A stretch of DNA of 39,787 nucleotides from Parcubacteria group bacterium (GCA_028286825.1 JAQBQV010000022.1:1-39787), one strand, 5' to 3'. Positions 26,121 through 35,032 are shown, numbered from the stretch's first letter. Notes: generated by a model from the letters alone, not told the origin. Translations and numbers: made by a program.

Positions 26121-26207
26121 CGGAAGGGGTGAGATTCGAACTCACGGTCCCCGTAAAGAGACTCCTGTTTTCAAGACAGGTGCATTAGACCACTCTGCCA
26201 CCCTTCC
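26121..26207 (-). tRNA. tRNA-Ser(TGA)
   Basis: GGAAGGG/CCCTTCC acceptor, anticodon loop TTGAAAA, long variable arm, GTGAG TTCGAAT CTCAC. Confidence 0.92.
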
Positions 26208-26252
26208 GTTTGCTCCTCGCACAGACTATGGTTATAGCATACACTTTTATAT

Positions 26253-26666
26253 ATGCGATATCTCGGTATTGATTATGGTTCGTCAAAGATCGGTCTTGCG
26301 CTCTCGGACGAGCTTGGAACGATGGGGTTCCCGCATGCAATAGTTACTAATTCCCCACGAGTGCTCGATGACCTGTGCACGCTTATTGCTAAGGAAAATG
26401 TAAGTGTCGTCGTGATAGGTGAATCACGAACGCTTTCTGGCGGCGATAATCCTATCGCTCACGCGGCGCGGGCATTCGGAGAGAACATCACTGAACGTAC
26501 CGGACTGCCAGTTGTTTTTGAATCTGAGGTGTATACGAGCACTGAAGCTAGGCGCGCGCCTGCGAAAGAAGGGAAGTCGCGATCCCCAAAACGTCATGCT
26601 GCCGTCGACGCGCAAGCAGCAGCACTTATTCTTACTAGCTATCTTTCACGCACGAGCCATGAGTAA
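26253..26666 (+). CDS. YqgF/RuvX-type Holliday junction resolvase-like protein
   Basis: MRYLGIDYGSSKIGLALSDELGTMGFPHAIV; VVVIGESRTLSGG; VDAQAAALILTSYL. Confidence 0.9.
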   Translation: MRYLGIDYGSSKIGLALSDELGTMGFPHAIVTNSPRVLDDLCTLIAKENVSVVVIGESRTLSGGDNPIAHAARAFGENITERTGLPVVFESEVYTSTEARRAPAKEGKSRSPKRHAAVDAQAAALILTSYLSRTSHE

Positions 26667-27000
26667 GCCACGCATTTCAATTGATGAGTTTAGTAAAATA
26701 GAAGTGCAGGTAGGTACGGTCAAAACGGCTGAGCGAGTGCCGGACACCGATAAGTTACTTCGACTTACGGTCGATTTTAATGAGGAGAGTGGTCCGCGGC
26801 AAATAGTTTCAGGTATAGCTGCATATGTAAACGAGCCGGAAACACTTCTGGGGCGCCAACTTGCCTTTGTTACGAATCTTGAACCGAGAATAATTCGTGG
26901 GCTTGAAAGTAACGGCATGCTCTTTGCTGTGGGCGAGGTGGAAACGTTTGCGTTTCTCACTCCCGATCGCACCGTGCCGCCAGGAACGAGCGCACATTAA
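26659..27000 (+). CDS. tRNA-binding domain (EMAPII/MetRS C-terminal-like) protein
   Basis: ISIDEFSKIEVQVGTVKTAERVPDTDKLLRLTVDFNE...GRQLAFVTNLEPRIIRGLESNGMLFA. Confidence 0.88.
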   Translation: MSKPRISIDEFSKIEVQVGTVKTAERVPDTDKLLRLTVDFNEESGPRQIVSGIAAYVNEPETLLGRQLAFVTNLEPRIIRGLESNGMLFAVGEVETFAFLTPDRTVPPGTSAH

Positions 27001-27059
27001 GTCACACGTTTTATCGCGCGGCACTTGAAGCGCAATTTTATCGAGTATACTTCTCATAT

Positions 27060-28157
27060 ATGGCTCTTGGTTTTGTAGCAGGACTGCGTTCAGCGTTTGC
27101 GCCGCCGCGCTACATTAGTTTGCCGCTCTCAGGTATCGACATCTCAACAAGCGGCGTGAAGGCTGTGCGGCTCACTGAAAGTCCCGTTGGTCTTATTCTA
27201 GATAGCTACGCTGAGACATGGTTAGACGCAGGTGCTTTCACTGATGGAGAAATTATTGATCGCGCTGCGGTCGTAGGGGCGATTACTGGCACTGCCAAAA
27301 CAGCGCGTGTCTCAGTTACTAATGCGGCTTTGCCTGAATCAAAGTCCTATCTCTTCGAGACATCAGCCGAAGGTGAGGGAAAGGGCGAATGGCGCACCGC
27401 AATCGAGCAGCATCTTGATGAGTTGATACCGATTCCGCCACAGGAGACGGCGTTCGACATTGTTGGGGTAGGTCCCGGGAAAGACGGCACAACGCGCGTG
27501 GCTGGCATCGGCTTTGCTCGCCGGGTCGTGGATGAGACTTTGAGTGCTTTTGATGAGGCTGGGATCGGAATCGCTGCCTTTGAGGCCGAGCAATTCGCAA
27601 TCGCTCGTGCGCTTCTCCCTATTGGAGACACATCAACCACACTCATTATCGATGTTGGGAAAACAACAACGAAACTCGTAATCGTGGCTAACTGCATCCC
27701 GTGTTTTGCAACCACCATTGGGATTGGTGGGCATGCGCTCACGCTTGCGGTACAGAAGCATTTTGGTGTTACGGAGGCTGAGGCACGCAAGGTAAAAGCT
27801 GATAAAGGGATCGTCCCCGCTCCGGGAAACGAAGACTATATTGCAGCAATGCTTTCTACTGTGTCAGCGATTCGCGATGAGATTGCGCATCGCCTCGAGT
27901 ATTGGCAGGAGAAAGCAGGGCCAGAGAGTGGTCACGAGCCGGTCTCGCAAGCAATCCTCGCTGGGGGGAATGCATCGATTCGAGGTCTGCCTGAGTATTT
28001 AGAGGGCTCGCTTAAAATACCTGTAGCGCCGGGGGATGTGTTTACGAATCTTGCGCCGCGCGATGAGTGGATTCCAGAACTCGACTACAGAGAATCTCTC
28101 GCCTACGCAACCGCCATCGGATTAGCGCTCCGAGACCGAATTCAACTGCATGCCTAA
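27060..28157 (+). CDS. Type IV pilus assembly protein PilM-like
   Basis: LSGIDISTSGVKAVRL..., TTLIIDVGKTTTKLVIVANCIPCFATTIGIGG, AILAGGNASIRGLPEYL actin-like ATPase motifs. Confidence 0.85.
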   Translation: MALGFVAGLRSAFAPPRYISLPLSGIDISTSGVKAVRLTESPVGLILDSYAETWLDAGAFTDGEIIDRAAVVGAITGTAKTARVSVTNAALPESKSYLFETSAEGEGKGEWRTAIEQHLDELIPIPPQETAFDIVGVGPGKDGTTRVAGIGFARRVVDETLSAFDEAGIGIAAFEAEQFAIARALLPIGDTSTTLIIDVGKTTTKLVIVANCIPCFATTIGIGGHALTLAVQKHFGVTEAEARKVKADKGIVPAPGNEDYIAAMLSTVSAIRDEIAHRLEYWQEKAGPESGHEPVSQAILAGGNASIRGLPEYLEGSLKIPVAPGDVFTNLAPRDEWIPELDYRESLAYATAIGLALRDRIQLHA

Positions 28158-28698
28158 CCCTCTTACCAATCTACTTCCGCCTGAACGGCAACGCGAGATT
28201 GCTCGCGATTATATTGTTCGAGTTAGTACGGTTGCGGTTATGCTGGTTACGATTCTAGTCGTCGTCGCAGGAGCGCTGCTCTTACCTCTTTATGTGTACC
28301 TGGCGCAGGCAGCGTCGGTTAAGGCAGAGCGATTGAGGAGTGTCGAAACAACGCTCGGTTCCTCAGAGGATGTGAGTCTTTCTGAGCGACTCACCGCGCT
28401 CACCAGTGATGCGTCGACGCTTGGAATGCTTGCCTCGTCGACATCAGTTGCCGCTACCATACGAAATGTACTAGGGATTGCGCATGCGGGCGCTAGTCTC
28501 ACGTCTCTCAATTACACTCCAGCTATGGGCGCAGGTACGGTAGTGCTCTCGGGTACCGCTGCAACCCGCGATGCATTAAGTACCTACAAACTCGCACTTG
28601 AGCGCTCAGCGCTCAGTAAGTCGGTAGTCTTACCTGTGTCATCATTCGCGCAAGATACGAAGATTTCCTTTACGATTACTCTGATTCTGGCACCATGA
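28150..28698 (+). CDS. PilN-like inner-membrane protein
   Basis: NLLPPERQREIARDYIVRVSTVAVMLVTILVVVAGALLLPLYVY; follows pilM-like. Confidence 0.65.
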   Translation: MPNPLTNLLPPERQREIARDYIVRVSTVAVMLVTILVVVAGALLLPLYVYLAQAASVKAERLRSVETTLGSSEDVSLSERLTALTSDASTLGMLASSTSVAATIRNVLGIAHAGASLTSLNYTPAMGAGTVVLSGTAATRDALSTYKLALERSALSKSVVLPVSSFAQDTKISFTITLILAP

Positions 28699-29231
28699 AA
28701 TCTGCTGTAACCCATCTTATTATAACGAGTTGTATCGCACTAGGTGCTGTCGGAGCTTTTACTGCCTGGTATCTATTTGTGCAGCATACCCGTGCTCATG
28801 TCGCCGATCTTGAAACTCAGATTGCTCGTAAAATCGAAAATAGTCAAAGAATTGCAGAAGCGCGCGCCTCACTCGCCGAGATTGCCGGGGAAGAGGCTGC
28901 TATTCAAAGTTATTTTGTCCCAGAAGCCAATGTTGTTCCGTTCATCGACTCGCTTGAAGCAGAGGGCCATACCTTTGGAACCTTAGTTAAAGTAACAGCG
29001 GTCTCAAAAGCGAATGTTAAGTCTCGACCAGCTCTCACGTTCGCGCTCACCGTGGGCGGCTCATTTGATTCTGTCCTTCGTACTGTCGGTGCGATCGAAT
29101 ATTCTCCCTATAACGTATCTATCACAGCGCTCGCTCTTACGAGAGACGATAAGGGAGTCTGGGCAGCAACACTTACCATTACTGTTGCCTCGCTTGCTCA
29201 AAGCGCCAACACCTCAACACCACACGCATGA
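28695..29231 (+). CDS. PilO-like inner-membrane protein
   Basis: Single N-terminal TM plus coiled coil, pilus operon position. Confidence 0.6.
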   Translation: MKSAVTHLIITSCIALGAVGAFTAWYLFVQHTRAHVADLETQIARKIENSQRIAEARASLAEIAGEEAAIQSYFVPEANVVPFIDSLEAEGHTFGTLVKVTAVSKANVKSRPALTFALTVGGSFDSVLRTVGAIEYSPYNVSITALALTRDDKGVWAATLTITVASLAQSANTSTPHA

Positions 29232-29533
29232 CCTCTTTCTCCTTCCGCTCACTTAGTTCCCGTTTGCACAGTACGACCCAACACGACCCAGTGCGCGATT
29301 GGCTATATATGCTTGCCGCGTTTGCGATACTGCTTGTGGGTATCATTGGATGGGATATATGGATGTTCGGCCGCATAGAGGCGGGAGAAATGAGTGGCGA
29401 ACCCACCGCAGCTGCGGTGCCAACATTTAATCGTGCCGCGTTCGACTCCGTGCACACCACGATCGTTTCTCGAAAAGCGGAGCAACAAAAATATATTGAC
29501 GGGGGCTATCACTACAGCGACCCTTCGCAATAA
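29228..29533 (+). CDS. Hypothetical single-TM protein of the pilus operon
   Basis: WLYMLAAFAILLVGIIGWDIWMF TM; start overlaps previous stop. Confidence 0.55.
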   Translation: MTSFSFRSLSSRLHSTTQHDPVRDWLYMLAAFAILLVGIIGWDIWMFGRIEAGEMSGEPTAAAVPTFNRAAFDSVHTTIVSRKAEQQKYIDGGYHYSDPSQ

Positions 29534-29566
29534 GTGCGACATAGGTTAGGGTTACGGGTAGAAAGC

Positions 29567-29641
29567 GCCTCCATAGCTCAATGGATAGAGCAGCGGACTT
29601 CTAAGCCGTTGATGTTGGTTCGATTCCAGCTGGAGGCACCA
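29567..29641 (+). tRNA. tRNA-Arg(TCT), CCA encoded
   Basis: GCCTCCA/TGGAGGC acceptor, anticodon loop CTTCTAA, ends ACCA. Confidence 0.93.
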
Positions 29642-29762
29642 AAAGAAAAGACTGCCCCTGGCAGTCTTTTCTTTTGGTGAGCCGGAAGCAGCTCGGCTGC
29701 TGAGGCGGGGTCGCGCAAAAATTTAGTAAAATCTTATGGGTGATCAAAAAATCTCTGTGACC
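29637..29762 (+). repeat. tRNA-trailer element, family A (tRNA-Arg-TCT)
   Basis: Palindrome CACCAAAAGAAAAGACTGCC cct GGCAGTCTTTTCTTTTGGTG, then GAGCCGGAAGC...GAGGCGGGGTCGCGC...CTGTGACC. Confidence 0.65.
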
Positions 29763-29795
29763 ACAAAAGGAATCTCTGCTACCATAACGTGCGCA

Positions 29796-29877
29796 GGGCA
29801 TGTGGCGGAACTGGTATACGCGTACGTCTCAGAAGCGTATGGAGCAATCCTTGGGAGTTCGAGTCTCCCCATGCCCA
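29796..29877 (+). tRNA. tRNA-Leu(CAG)
   Basis: GGGCATG/CATGCCC acceptor, TACGT-CTCAGAA-GCGTA anticodon arm, long variable arm. Confidence 0.9.
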
Positions 29878-29944
29878 CAATGGTCTCGACGGCATGGCTT
29901 GGAGCCATGGAATAAATAACGGCATATGGTACGTTTAGATAAAT

Positions 29945-29985
29945 GCACCCTTAGCTTAGATGGCAGAGGCCGAGGGCCATTTACG
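29945..29985 (+). pseudogene. tRNA-Val-like 5' fragment
   Basis: GCACCCTTAGCTTAGATGGCAGAGGC...CATTTAC resembles the 5' half of tRNA-Val at 30022; no T-arm. Confidence 0.5.
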
Positions 29986-30021
29986 GTTCTGTCGGAGAGA
30001 TTGCAGAATTGAGATAGATAG

Positions 30022-30097
30022 GCACCCTTAGCTCAGTTGGTAGAGCAACTCATTTACACTGAGAAGGTCGTAGGTTCAAGTCCTACAGGGTGCACCA
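30022..30097 (+). tRNA. tRNA-Val(TAC), CCA encoded
   Basis: GCACCCT/AGGGTGC acceptor, ACTCA-TTTACAC-TGAGA, GTAGG TTCAAGT CCTAC, ACCA. Confidence 0.93.
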
Positions 30098-30137
30098 AAA
30101 GCGCGATGAAACCACTAAGTACAGCAGTCAGTTGTAT

Positions 30138-30839
30138 ATGAGTATGAACGAGCCCTCTCGCGTGCCTCGGTGCGTCGGCATTATTATGGACGGTAATCGC
30201 CGTTGGGCAAAGGCTCGTGGAGTGCCAGCTGTCGAAGGTCACCGTGCGGGCGGCGAAACACTCAAGAAAGTTCTAGGTTGGGCTAAGGCCGCGGGCGTCG
30301 AGCATCTCATTTTTTATACATTCTCTACAGAGAATTGGAATCGTTCTGAAGAAGAGGTCTCCTATCTCCTACGCCTTATCGGCGAGTACTTAAAGACCGA
30401 GCTTGACCACTTCAAAAGCGAGGGAGGAGTGCTTCATTATGTAGGCGACCTCTCACGCTTTTCAGAAAAGATGCGTGAAGTATTTCGTGAGTCAGAAATG
30501 GAAACAGCGGTGAATCCTGGCCCGCACATCTACTTCGCTCTTAATTATGGTGGTCGGCAAGAAATCGCGAATGCGGTGCGTGCCATTGTCGCGGAGCACC
30601 CGAATCCCGAGGAAATAACAGAAGAATATATAGCAGGTCATATGCAGACCGGAGCAATGCCAGATCCAGATCTTATCTTGCGCACATCGGGCGAGCTGCG
30701 CCTCTCAGGCTTTCTCCCCTGGCAATCGGTCTACAGTGAACTCTTTTTTACTAAGACTCTGTGGCCCGATTTTTCAAAAGAAGAATTCGATGCGATTCTT
30801 GCTGAATTTGCTGAACGGGAGCGCCGCCACGGAAAATAG
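30138..30839 (+). CDS. uppS: Isoprenyl (undecaprenyl) diphosphate synthase
   Basis: VPRCVGIIMDGNRRWAKARGVPAVEGHRAGGETLKKVL; TFSTENWNRS; DLILRTSGELRLSGFLPWQSVYSELFF; ORF-track start overlaps tRNA-Val, so start moved downstream. Confidence 0.95.
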   Translation: MSMNEPSRVPRCVGIIMDGNRRWAKARGVPAVEGHRAGGETLKKVLGWAKAAGVEHLIFYTFSTENWNRSEEEVSYLLRLIGEYLKTELDHFKSEGGVLHYVGDLSRFSEKMREVFRESEMETAVNPGPHIYFALNYGGRQEIANAVRAIVAEHPNPEEITEEYIAGHMQTGAMPDPDLILRTSGELRLSGFLPWQSVYSELFFTKTLWPDFSKEEFDAILAEFAERERRHGK

Positions 30840-30860
30840 AAGAAGTGGTACTGTAGCAGT

Positions 30861-31583
30861 ATGGAATTGCCCATCCTCTACGAGGACTCTGACCTGGTTG
30901 CTATCAATAAACCCGTCGGGCTGATCACCCATCCTGATGGACGAACCGAGGAGTCAACTGCTGAAGAGTGGTTTAACGAGCACTACCCCAACACAGATAA
31001 GAAAGAGGAACTTATTGGAGAGCTTCCGACGAGAGGCTACGTCCATCGCCTTGATCGTGACACCTCAGGGGTGCTCGTGTTTGCGAAAAACGCAGCGGCC
31101 TACGCATTCTTACGAGCAGCCTTTCACGATCGTGTTGTTCAGAAGACGTATCTCGCTTTTACCTATGGGGCACCCAAAGAGAAGAGCGGCATGATCGACT
31201 TTGATATTGGTCGTTCTCGTAAAGATTTTCGATTGCGAAGTGCTCAGCGTAAGGCAAAAGGGCGACTTCGCGATGCGCTCACCAGGTATGAGGTCATTGA
31301 TGAAGTTGAAGGATTCGGGCTTATGAAGGTAATGCCTGAGACAGGCCGAACGCACCAGATTCGTGTTCACCTTAAGGCAATCCACCACCCAATTGTGAAC
31401 GACCCTCTCTATGCCCCTAATCAGAAGCCAGGTCTTGGTATTACTCGACTAGCGCTTCATGCGTACAGTATCGAAGTGCCGCTACCTAGAGGCGGACATA
31501 CGACTATCGTGGCTCCCATTCCTGAGGATCTGCTTCCGGCGTTAGAGTATTTCAAGGAGGGTAAGCGCCTATTTGCCCCATAA
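30861..31583 (+). CDS. RluA-family pseudouridine synthase
   Basis: VAINKPVGLITHP, YVHRLDRDTSGVLVFAK, PETGRTHQIRVHLKAIHHPIVNDPLY. Confidence 0.93.
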   Translation: MELPILYEDSDLVAINKPVGLITHPDGRTEESTAEEWFNEHYPNTDKKEELIGELPTRGYVHRLDRDTSGVLVFAKNAAAYAFLRAAFHDRVVQKTYLAFTYGAPKEKSGMIDFDIGRSRKDFRLRSAQRKAKGRLRDALTRYEVIDEVEGFGLMKVMPETGRTHQIRVHLKAIHHPIVNDPLYAPNQKPGLGITRLALHAYSIEVPLPRGGHTTIVAPIPEDLLPALEYFKEGKRLFAP

Positions 31584-31610
31584 GAAGCTGCATGGTAGAG
31601 TGCGAAGCAC

Positions 31611-32135
31611 ATGCGAAAAGTCATAACTCCAGTAAATAGTGAAGGACGCGCGGCTCTCGGGATCCGCTCGGGTGACACTGTGCGCGTGGTCCAAAACATC
31701 ATTGAGATGAAGAAGGGGCGCGGCACTGACAAGAAGGAAAAGACCACAAAGAATGCCCGCAAGCAGACCTTTGAGGGTCTTGTCCTCTCAACCAAGCACG
31801 GCAAAGAGGCGGGTGGAATGTTCACCGTTCGCGCGACACTCTCGGGTATCGGTGTCGAGAAAACGTTTCCACTATACTCACCGGTCATCGACTCAATCGA
31901 GATCGTCAAGCGATCTCGCGTCCGTAGAGCAAAGCTCTACTTCATCCGCGAGAAGGCGGCTAAGCAGGTTCGCCGCCAGCTCCGCAACGCCCGCATGCTG
32001 AACCTCAAGAGTGATGAGACGCTGCCTGTCGAAGAAGTTGCTCCTGAGGCAGTGATTACTGAAGCAGAGGTAGTGGAGACAGCAACACTGGTAGAAGCGG
32101 CACCTGAGGAAGTAGTAGAGGCGAAGGCCGAGTAG
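31611..32135 (+). CDS. rplS: 50S ribosomal protein L19 with Lys-rich insert and acidic C-terminal tail
   Basis: RSGDTVRVVQNIIE...QTFEGLVLSTKHG...FTVRATLSGIGVEKTFPLYSPVIDSIEIVKRSRVRRAKLYFIREKAAK. Confidence 0.88.
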   Translation: MRKVITPVNSEGRAALGIRSGDTVRVVQNIIEMKKGRGTDKKEKTTKNARKQTFEGLVLSTKHGKEAGGMFTVRATLSGIGVEKTFPLYSPVIDSIEIVKRSRVRRAKLYFIREKAAKQVRRQLRNARMLNLKSDETLPVEEVAPEAVITEAEVVETATLVEAAPEEVVEAKAE

Positions 32136-32165
32136 GGTGTAGTATAGTGCTGAAGGAGCGCACCT

Positions 32166-32247
32166 GCCCAGGTGGTGTAATTGGTAAACACGTATGCTTG
32201 AGGTGCATATGTCGCAAGACGTGGAGGTTCAAGTCCTCTCCTGGGCA
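32166..32247 (+). tRNA. tRNA-Leu(GAG)
   Basis: GCCCAGG/CCTGGGC acceptor, TATGC-TTGAGGT-GCATA anticodon arm. Confidence 0.9.
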
Positions 32248-32295
32248 CACACAAACACAAAACCCGCATTTATGCGGGTTTTGTGTTTGTGTGTG
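32245..32295. terminator. Long palindrome after tRNA-Leu(GAG)
   Basis: CACACACAAACACAAAACCCGCAT tt ATGCGGGTTTTGTGTTTGTGTGTG. Confidence 0.75.
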
Positions 32296-32390
32296 AGGCA
32301 CAGAATCATTGTGCACGACTTGACTAATAGGTTTTATGATGTAAATTAACGATGGAACGTCTTCTACAAACCTGCAGAAAGGCTTATCGA

Positions 32391-33275
32391 ATGAACGCTT
32401 ATAGACCTGCCTCACGCTTTGCGGAGTTAGCGATTAACTCTGCTAAAAGCGCCATCAAGTCTCAGTACGAAAATGTGCAGATTCCTGACAGGCTTTTCTA
32501 TCATGTCTGGGCGCATACCGATGGTGTCATCGGTCGAGCTACCCGTATAGCAACGGCGCTTAAACTCTCAACGCCGTTTGTCACGATTGTCCAAACGGCA
32601 GCGGCAAAGCACGATGAGGTGCAGCTCTACGCTCGAGATCGAAAGGTTGACGGCAGGGTGATGCGTCAACGCGCTATTGGCGCAAACGAACGCCAAAGCG
32701 GAGCTGCGGCACTGAAGTTTATACGACAGCACCGCGCGGCCGAAGGAGCGATTTTGATGGACGAGAATCACCTCATCTTGATCGAGGCGATACTGACGAC
32801 GGTTCCGAAGTGGAACTCTGAGTACAAGACGGTAGTTCAGCCTGCGCTCAATCGAGGTAGCCATCCGGTAACCCGAGCCGTTGCACTGGCTGATCTCGGC
32901 GCCGCAGGTATGGACCCTGTGCAGTTTGACGCAGAAGGGCCTGCTCTCTTCATTGAAGACAATATCGATGTCGCACTTATGCTGTCTGACGCCCGTCGCT
33001 TGGTGGACATACCAGAGGCAACACAGTCCACCATCCAGTGTCGGCTTGTACAATGGATGGCGACCCGTCCTCAGTTCGTGCAGGGAAGGCGTCTGCTTTT
33101 GCAGCGAGAGCTTGAAGGGCTATCAGCTCCTGAGAGAACCAGTATCAAGTTGCTTTTTTCGGGTTTTGAAGAGTCCCTGCACATTGCAGAGGAGGCGCCG
33201 AAGAAGTTTGCCAGCATGAGTTTTATCGACGTTGCCCGGTGTCTCATCCCAAACGCTCTTCCAGAAGAAGCGTAA
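32391..33275 (+). CDS. HD-domain-like putative phosphohydrolase
   Basis: FYHVWAHTDGVIGRATRIATAL...VQTAAAKHDEVQLY resembles HD-type metal motifs; AGAAAGG SD before ATG 32391. Confidence 0.5.
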   Translation: MNAYRPASRFAELAINSAKSAIKSQYENVQIPDRLFYHVWAHTDGVIGRATRIATALKLSTPFVTIVQTAAAKHDEVQLYARDRKVDGRVMRQRAIGANERQSGAAALKFIRQHRAAEGAILMDENHLILIEAILTTVPKWNSEYKTVVQPALNRGSHPVTRAVALADLGAAGMDPVQFDAEGPALFIEDNIDVALMLSDARRLVDIPEATQSTIQCRLVQWMATRPQFVQGRRLLLQRELEGLSAPERTSIKLLFSGFEESLHIAEEAPKKFASMSFIDVARCLIPNALPEEA

Positions 33276-33294
33276 AAAGTTCGAAAATCGTTTG

Positions 33295-33324
33295 CCGGCC
33301 GTCATTTGACGGTCGGTTTCTTTT
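33295..33324 (+). terminator. Rho-independent terminator
   Basis: CCGGCCGTCatttGACGGTCGG TTTCTTTT. Confidence 0.8.
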
Positions 33325-33332
33325 ATAAAATG

Positions 33333-33360
33333 AAAAAAGCCGGACAGGATGTCCGGCTTT
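33333..33360 (-). terminator. Rho-independent terminator of the 33381-33611 gene
   Basis: Reverse strand AAAGCCGGACatcctGTCCGGCTTTTTT. Confidence 0.8.
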
Positions 33361-33380
33361 CGTTTTCGCACGATCTACAG

Positions 33381-33611
33381 TTACTCGGGCGCGACAATCC
33401 GTTCGATGATCGCGTCGCCGGTCTTGTTCAACATGACGAGGATCTGAGCTGGGCCGACATATATCGTGATACAAATCGCGAGTACAACGAAAACCGCAGC
33501 GATCTTGGCAAGAGCCGTCCGGTCGTCTTTGCGGCCACGCTGCAGCCGCTCCTTGGTTTTCTGATGGATACGCTTACGCATCTCCATCAGGTCTGAGGGG
33601 GGAATGTACAT
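33381..33611 (-). CDS. Small single-TM hypothetical protein
   Basis: AAGGAGGTTTACC-ATG strong SD; reverse-strand promoter TTGACT-N18-TATAGT (33659-33688). Confidence 0.7.
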   Translation of the reverse strand: MYIPPSDLMEMRKRIHQKTKERLQRGRKDDRTALAKIAAVFVVLAICITIYVGPAQILVMLNKTGDAIIERIVAPE

Positions 33612-33717
33612 GGTAAACCTCCTTATTGATTAATAGGTGGGGGTTGACTGCTGGTTATACTATAGCACAATTGGTGACTAAAAGTCAAGTCCACCGGGTG
33701 TGTATACTACAGCCCAT

Positions 33718-34251
33718 ATGCTATTCACTGGGAGAGGAGATGGCGGGACAACGAGCACGTTTGGGCGAAATGAGCCGCGTATCTCAAAGGCCTCTGACTT
33801 GCCGGAGGCGCTGGGCGCGCTCGACGAGCTAAATGCGTACCTCGGCCTCGTTAAGATGCGGGGTGATGCAGAACCGTACATTAAAAGTACGCTGCACGCT
33901 GTACAGGAAACGCTGTTTATTATTCAGGCCCAGGTTGCCGGCGCTGATAAAAAAGTGGGGGAGGCGGTTGTTAAACAAATTGAAGATTTTGTTGCTCTAA
34001 TAGAGAAACGCATCCCGCCTTTGAAGGGCTTCTCGATCGCCGGCGGGACGGAGCTCTCAGCACAGCTCGATGTTGCGCGCACTCTTAGCCGGCGTACTGA
34101 GCGCAGGGTAGTTGCTGTGAAAGAAGCTGGGGTTCGTGATTTGCCAGCTGCGACCATGGCATATCTTAATCGACTCTCTTCGCTTCTATTCGCGCTCGCG
34201 CGCTTCGTAAACCACCGAGCCGGTGTTGTCGAAGAAAATCCTTCGTACTAA
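33718..34251 (+). CDS. PduO-type ATP:cob(I)alamin adenosyltransferase
   Basis: FTGRGDGGTTSTFG...ALGALDELNAYLGLVK...GGTELSAQLDVARTLSRRTERRVV...YLNRLSSLLFALARF. Confidence 0.93.
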   Translation: MLFTGRGDGGTTSTFGRNEPRISKASDLPEALGALDELNAYLGLVKMRGDAEPYIKSTLHAVQETLFIIQAQVAGADKKVGEAVVKQIEDFVALIEKRIPPLKGFSIAGGTELSAQLDVARTLSRRTERRVVAVKEAGVRDLPAATMAYLNRLSSLLFALARFVNHRAGVVEENPSY

Positions 34252-34973
34252 AAGGCAGCGCGGCCACGGCTACAATGCAGTTCGATCTCGTGAACCGAAC
34301 GGTTGCGATGAATGATTTCGTCGTTACGCACTGAGCGGAAGAACTCATAGTGTGAGCGGACGTCACGGCCATACCACGCTAAGTAACTGCTGTGAATCGG
34401 TCGGGCTTTTAAGTCATCCCCACAGATTTCTAGAAAGAGTGAGTAGTGATCAAAGGCGTGCTGCTCGAAAAGGTAATTAATCTCAAGGGACCACCGAGGG
34501 TTAAGAAGGTAGAGTACATATGACGTCCAGAAATAGAAAAATGCGAATAGCATTGGGATGATCGTATGGCGAAGGAGTCCGGCACGCTCATGTGCTCGAG
34601 CAAGGCCGGAGATCACCACGACGTGCATGGTCTCATTGTCTGCCGCAAAGCGAGTGAAGTGTGAGAGGGTAGAGAGCCTGAGCGCGCGATCTTCGTTACT
34701 ATAGAACAGAGTAAGAAATGTGAATATCGCTGAGGACCATGAGTGGTAAGGCACTCGGGCGATCACTTCGATAGCGCGAAATTTCATATACGAAGGCCGG
34801 CGACCATAGAAGAGATTGCCACAGGCTATCAAAAAGCCACCTATAATTCGAGGTAAGAGGCTGACGGGGTATGCATCGAACGGCTGTTTGTAGGCCGCGA
34901 GTGCTTCTTCGTCATTGAGAGAAACGACGAGAGACTCGTGCTCTATCTGGTCTCCAGACATTGGTCGAAGCAT
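34248..34973 (-). CDS. Alternative oxidase (AOX)-like di-iron membrane protein
   Basis: Ordered ligands: KFRAIEVIARVPY (E), DNETMHVVVISGLA (ExxH), YLFEQHAFDHYSLFLE (E), RNDEIIHRNRSVHEI (ExxH). Confidence 0.8.
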   Translation of the reverse strand: MLRPMSGDQIEHESLVVSLNDEEALAAYKQPFDAYPVSLLPRIIGGFLIACGNLFYGRRPSYMKFRAIEVIARVPYHSWSSAIFTFLTLFYSNEDRALRLSTLSHFTRFAADNETMHVVVISGLARAHERAGLLRHTIIPMLFAFFYFWTSYVLYLLNPRWSLEINYLFEQHAFDHYSLFLEICGDDLKARPIHSSYLAWYGRDVRSHYEFFRSVRNDEIIHRNRSVHEIELHCSRGRAAF

Positions 34974-35032
34974 AGCATGTGGCAAGGACCCTTCGCGCAC
35001 AGAAGAATTTCTGCTATAACAAACGAGTGCAT

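Noticed and set aside
29639-29641. CCA encoded in only some tRNAs (Arg-TCT and Val)
   Set aside because: A mixed CCA-encoding state is common when a CCA-adding enzyme is present; not notable by itself.
30090-30839. uppS start at 30090
   Set aside because: Overlaps the 3' end of tRNA-Val; the downstream ATG at 30138 is more plausible.
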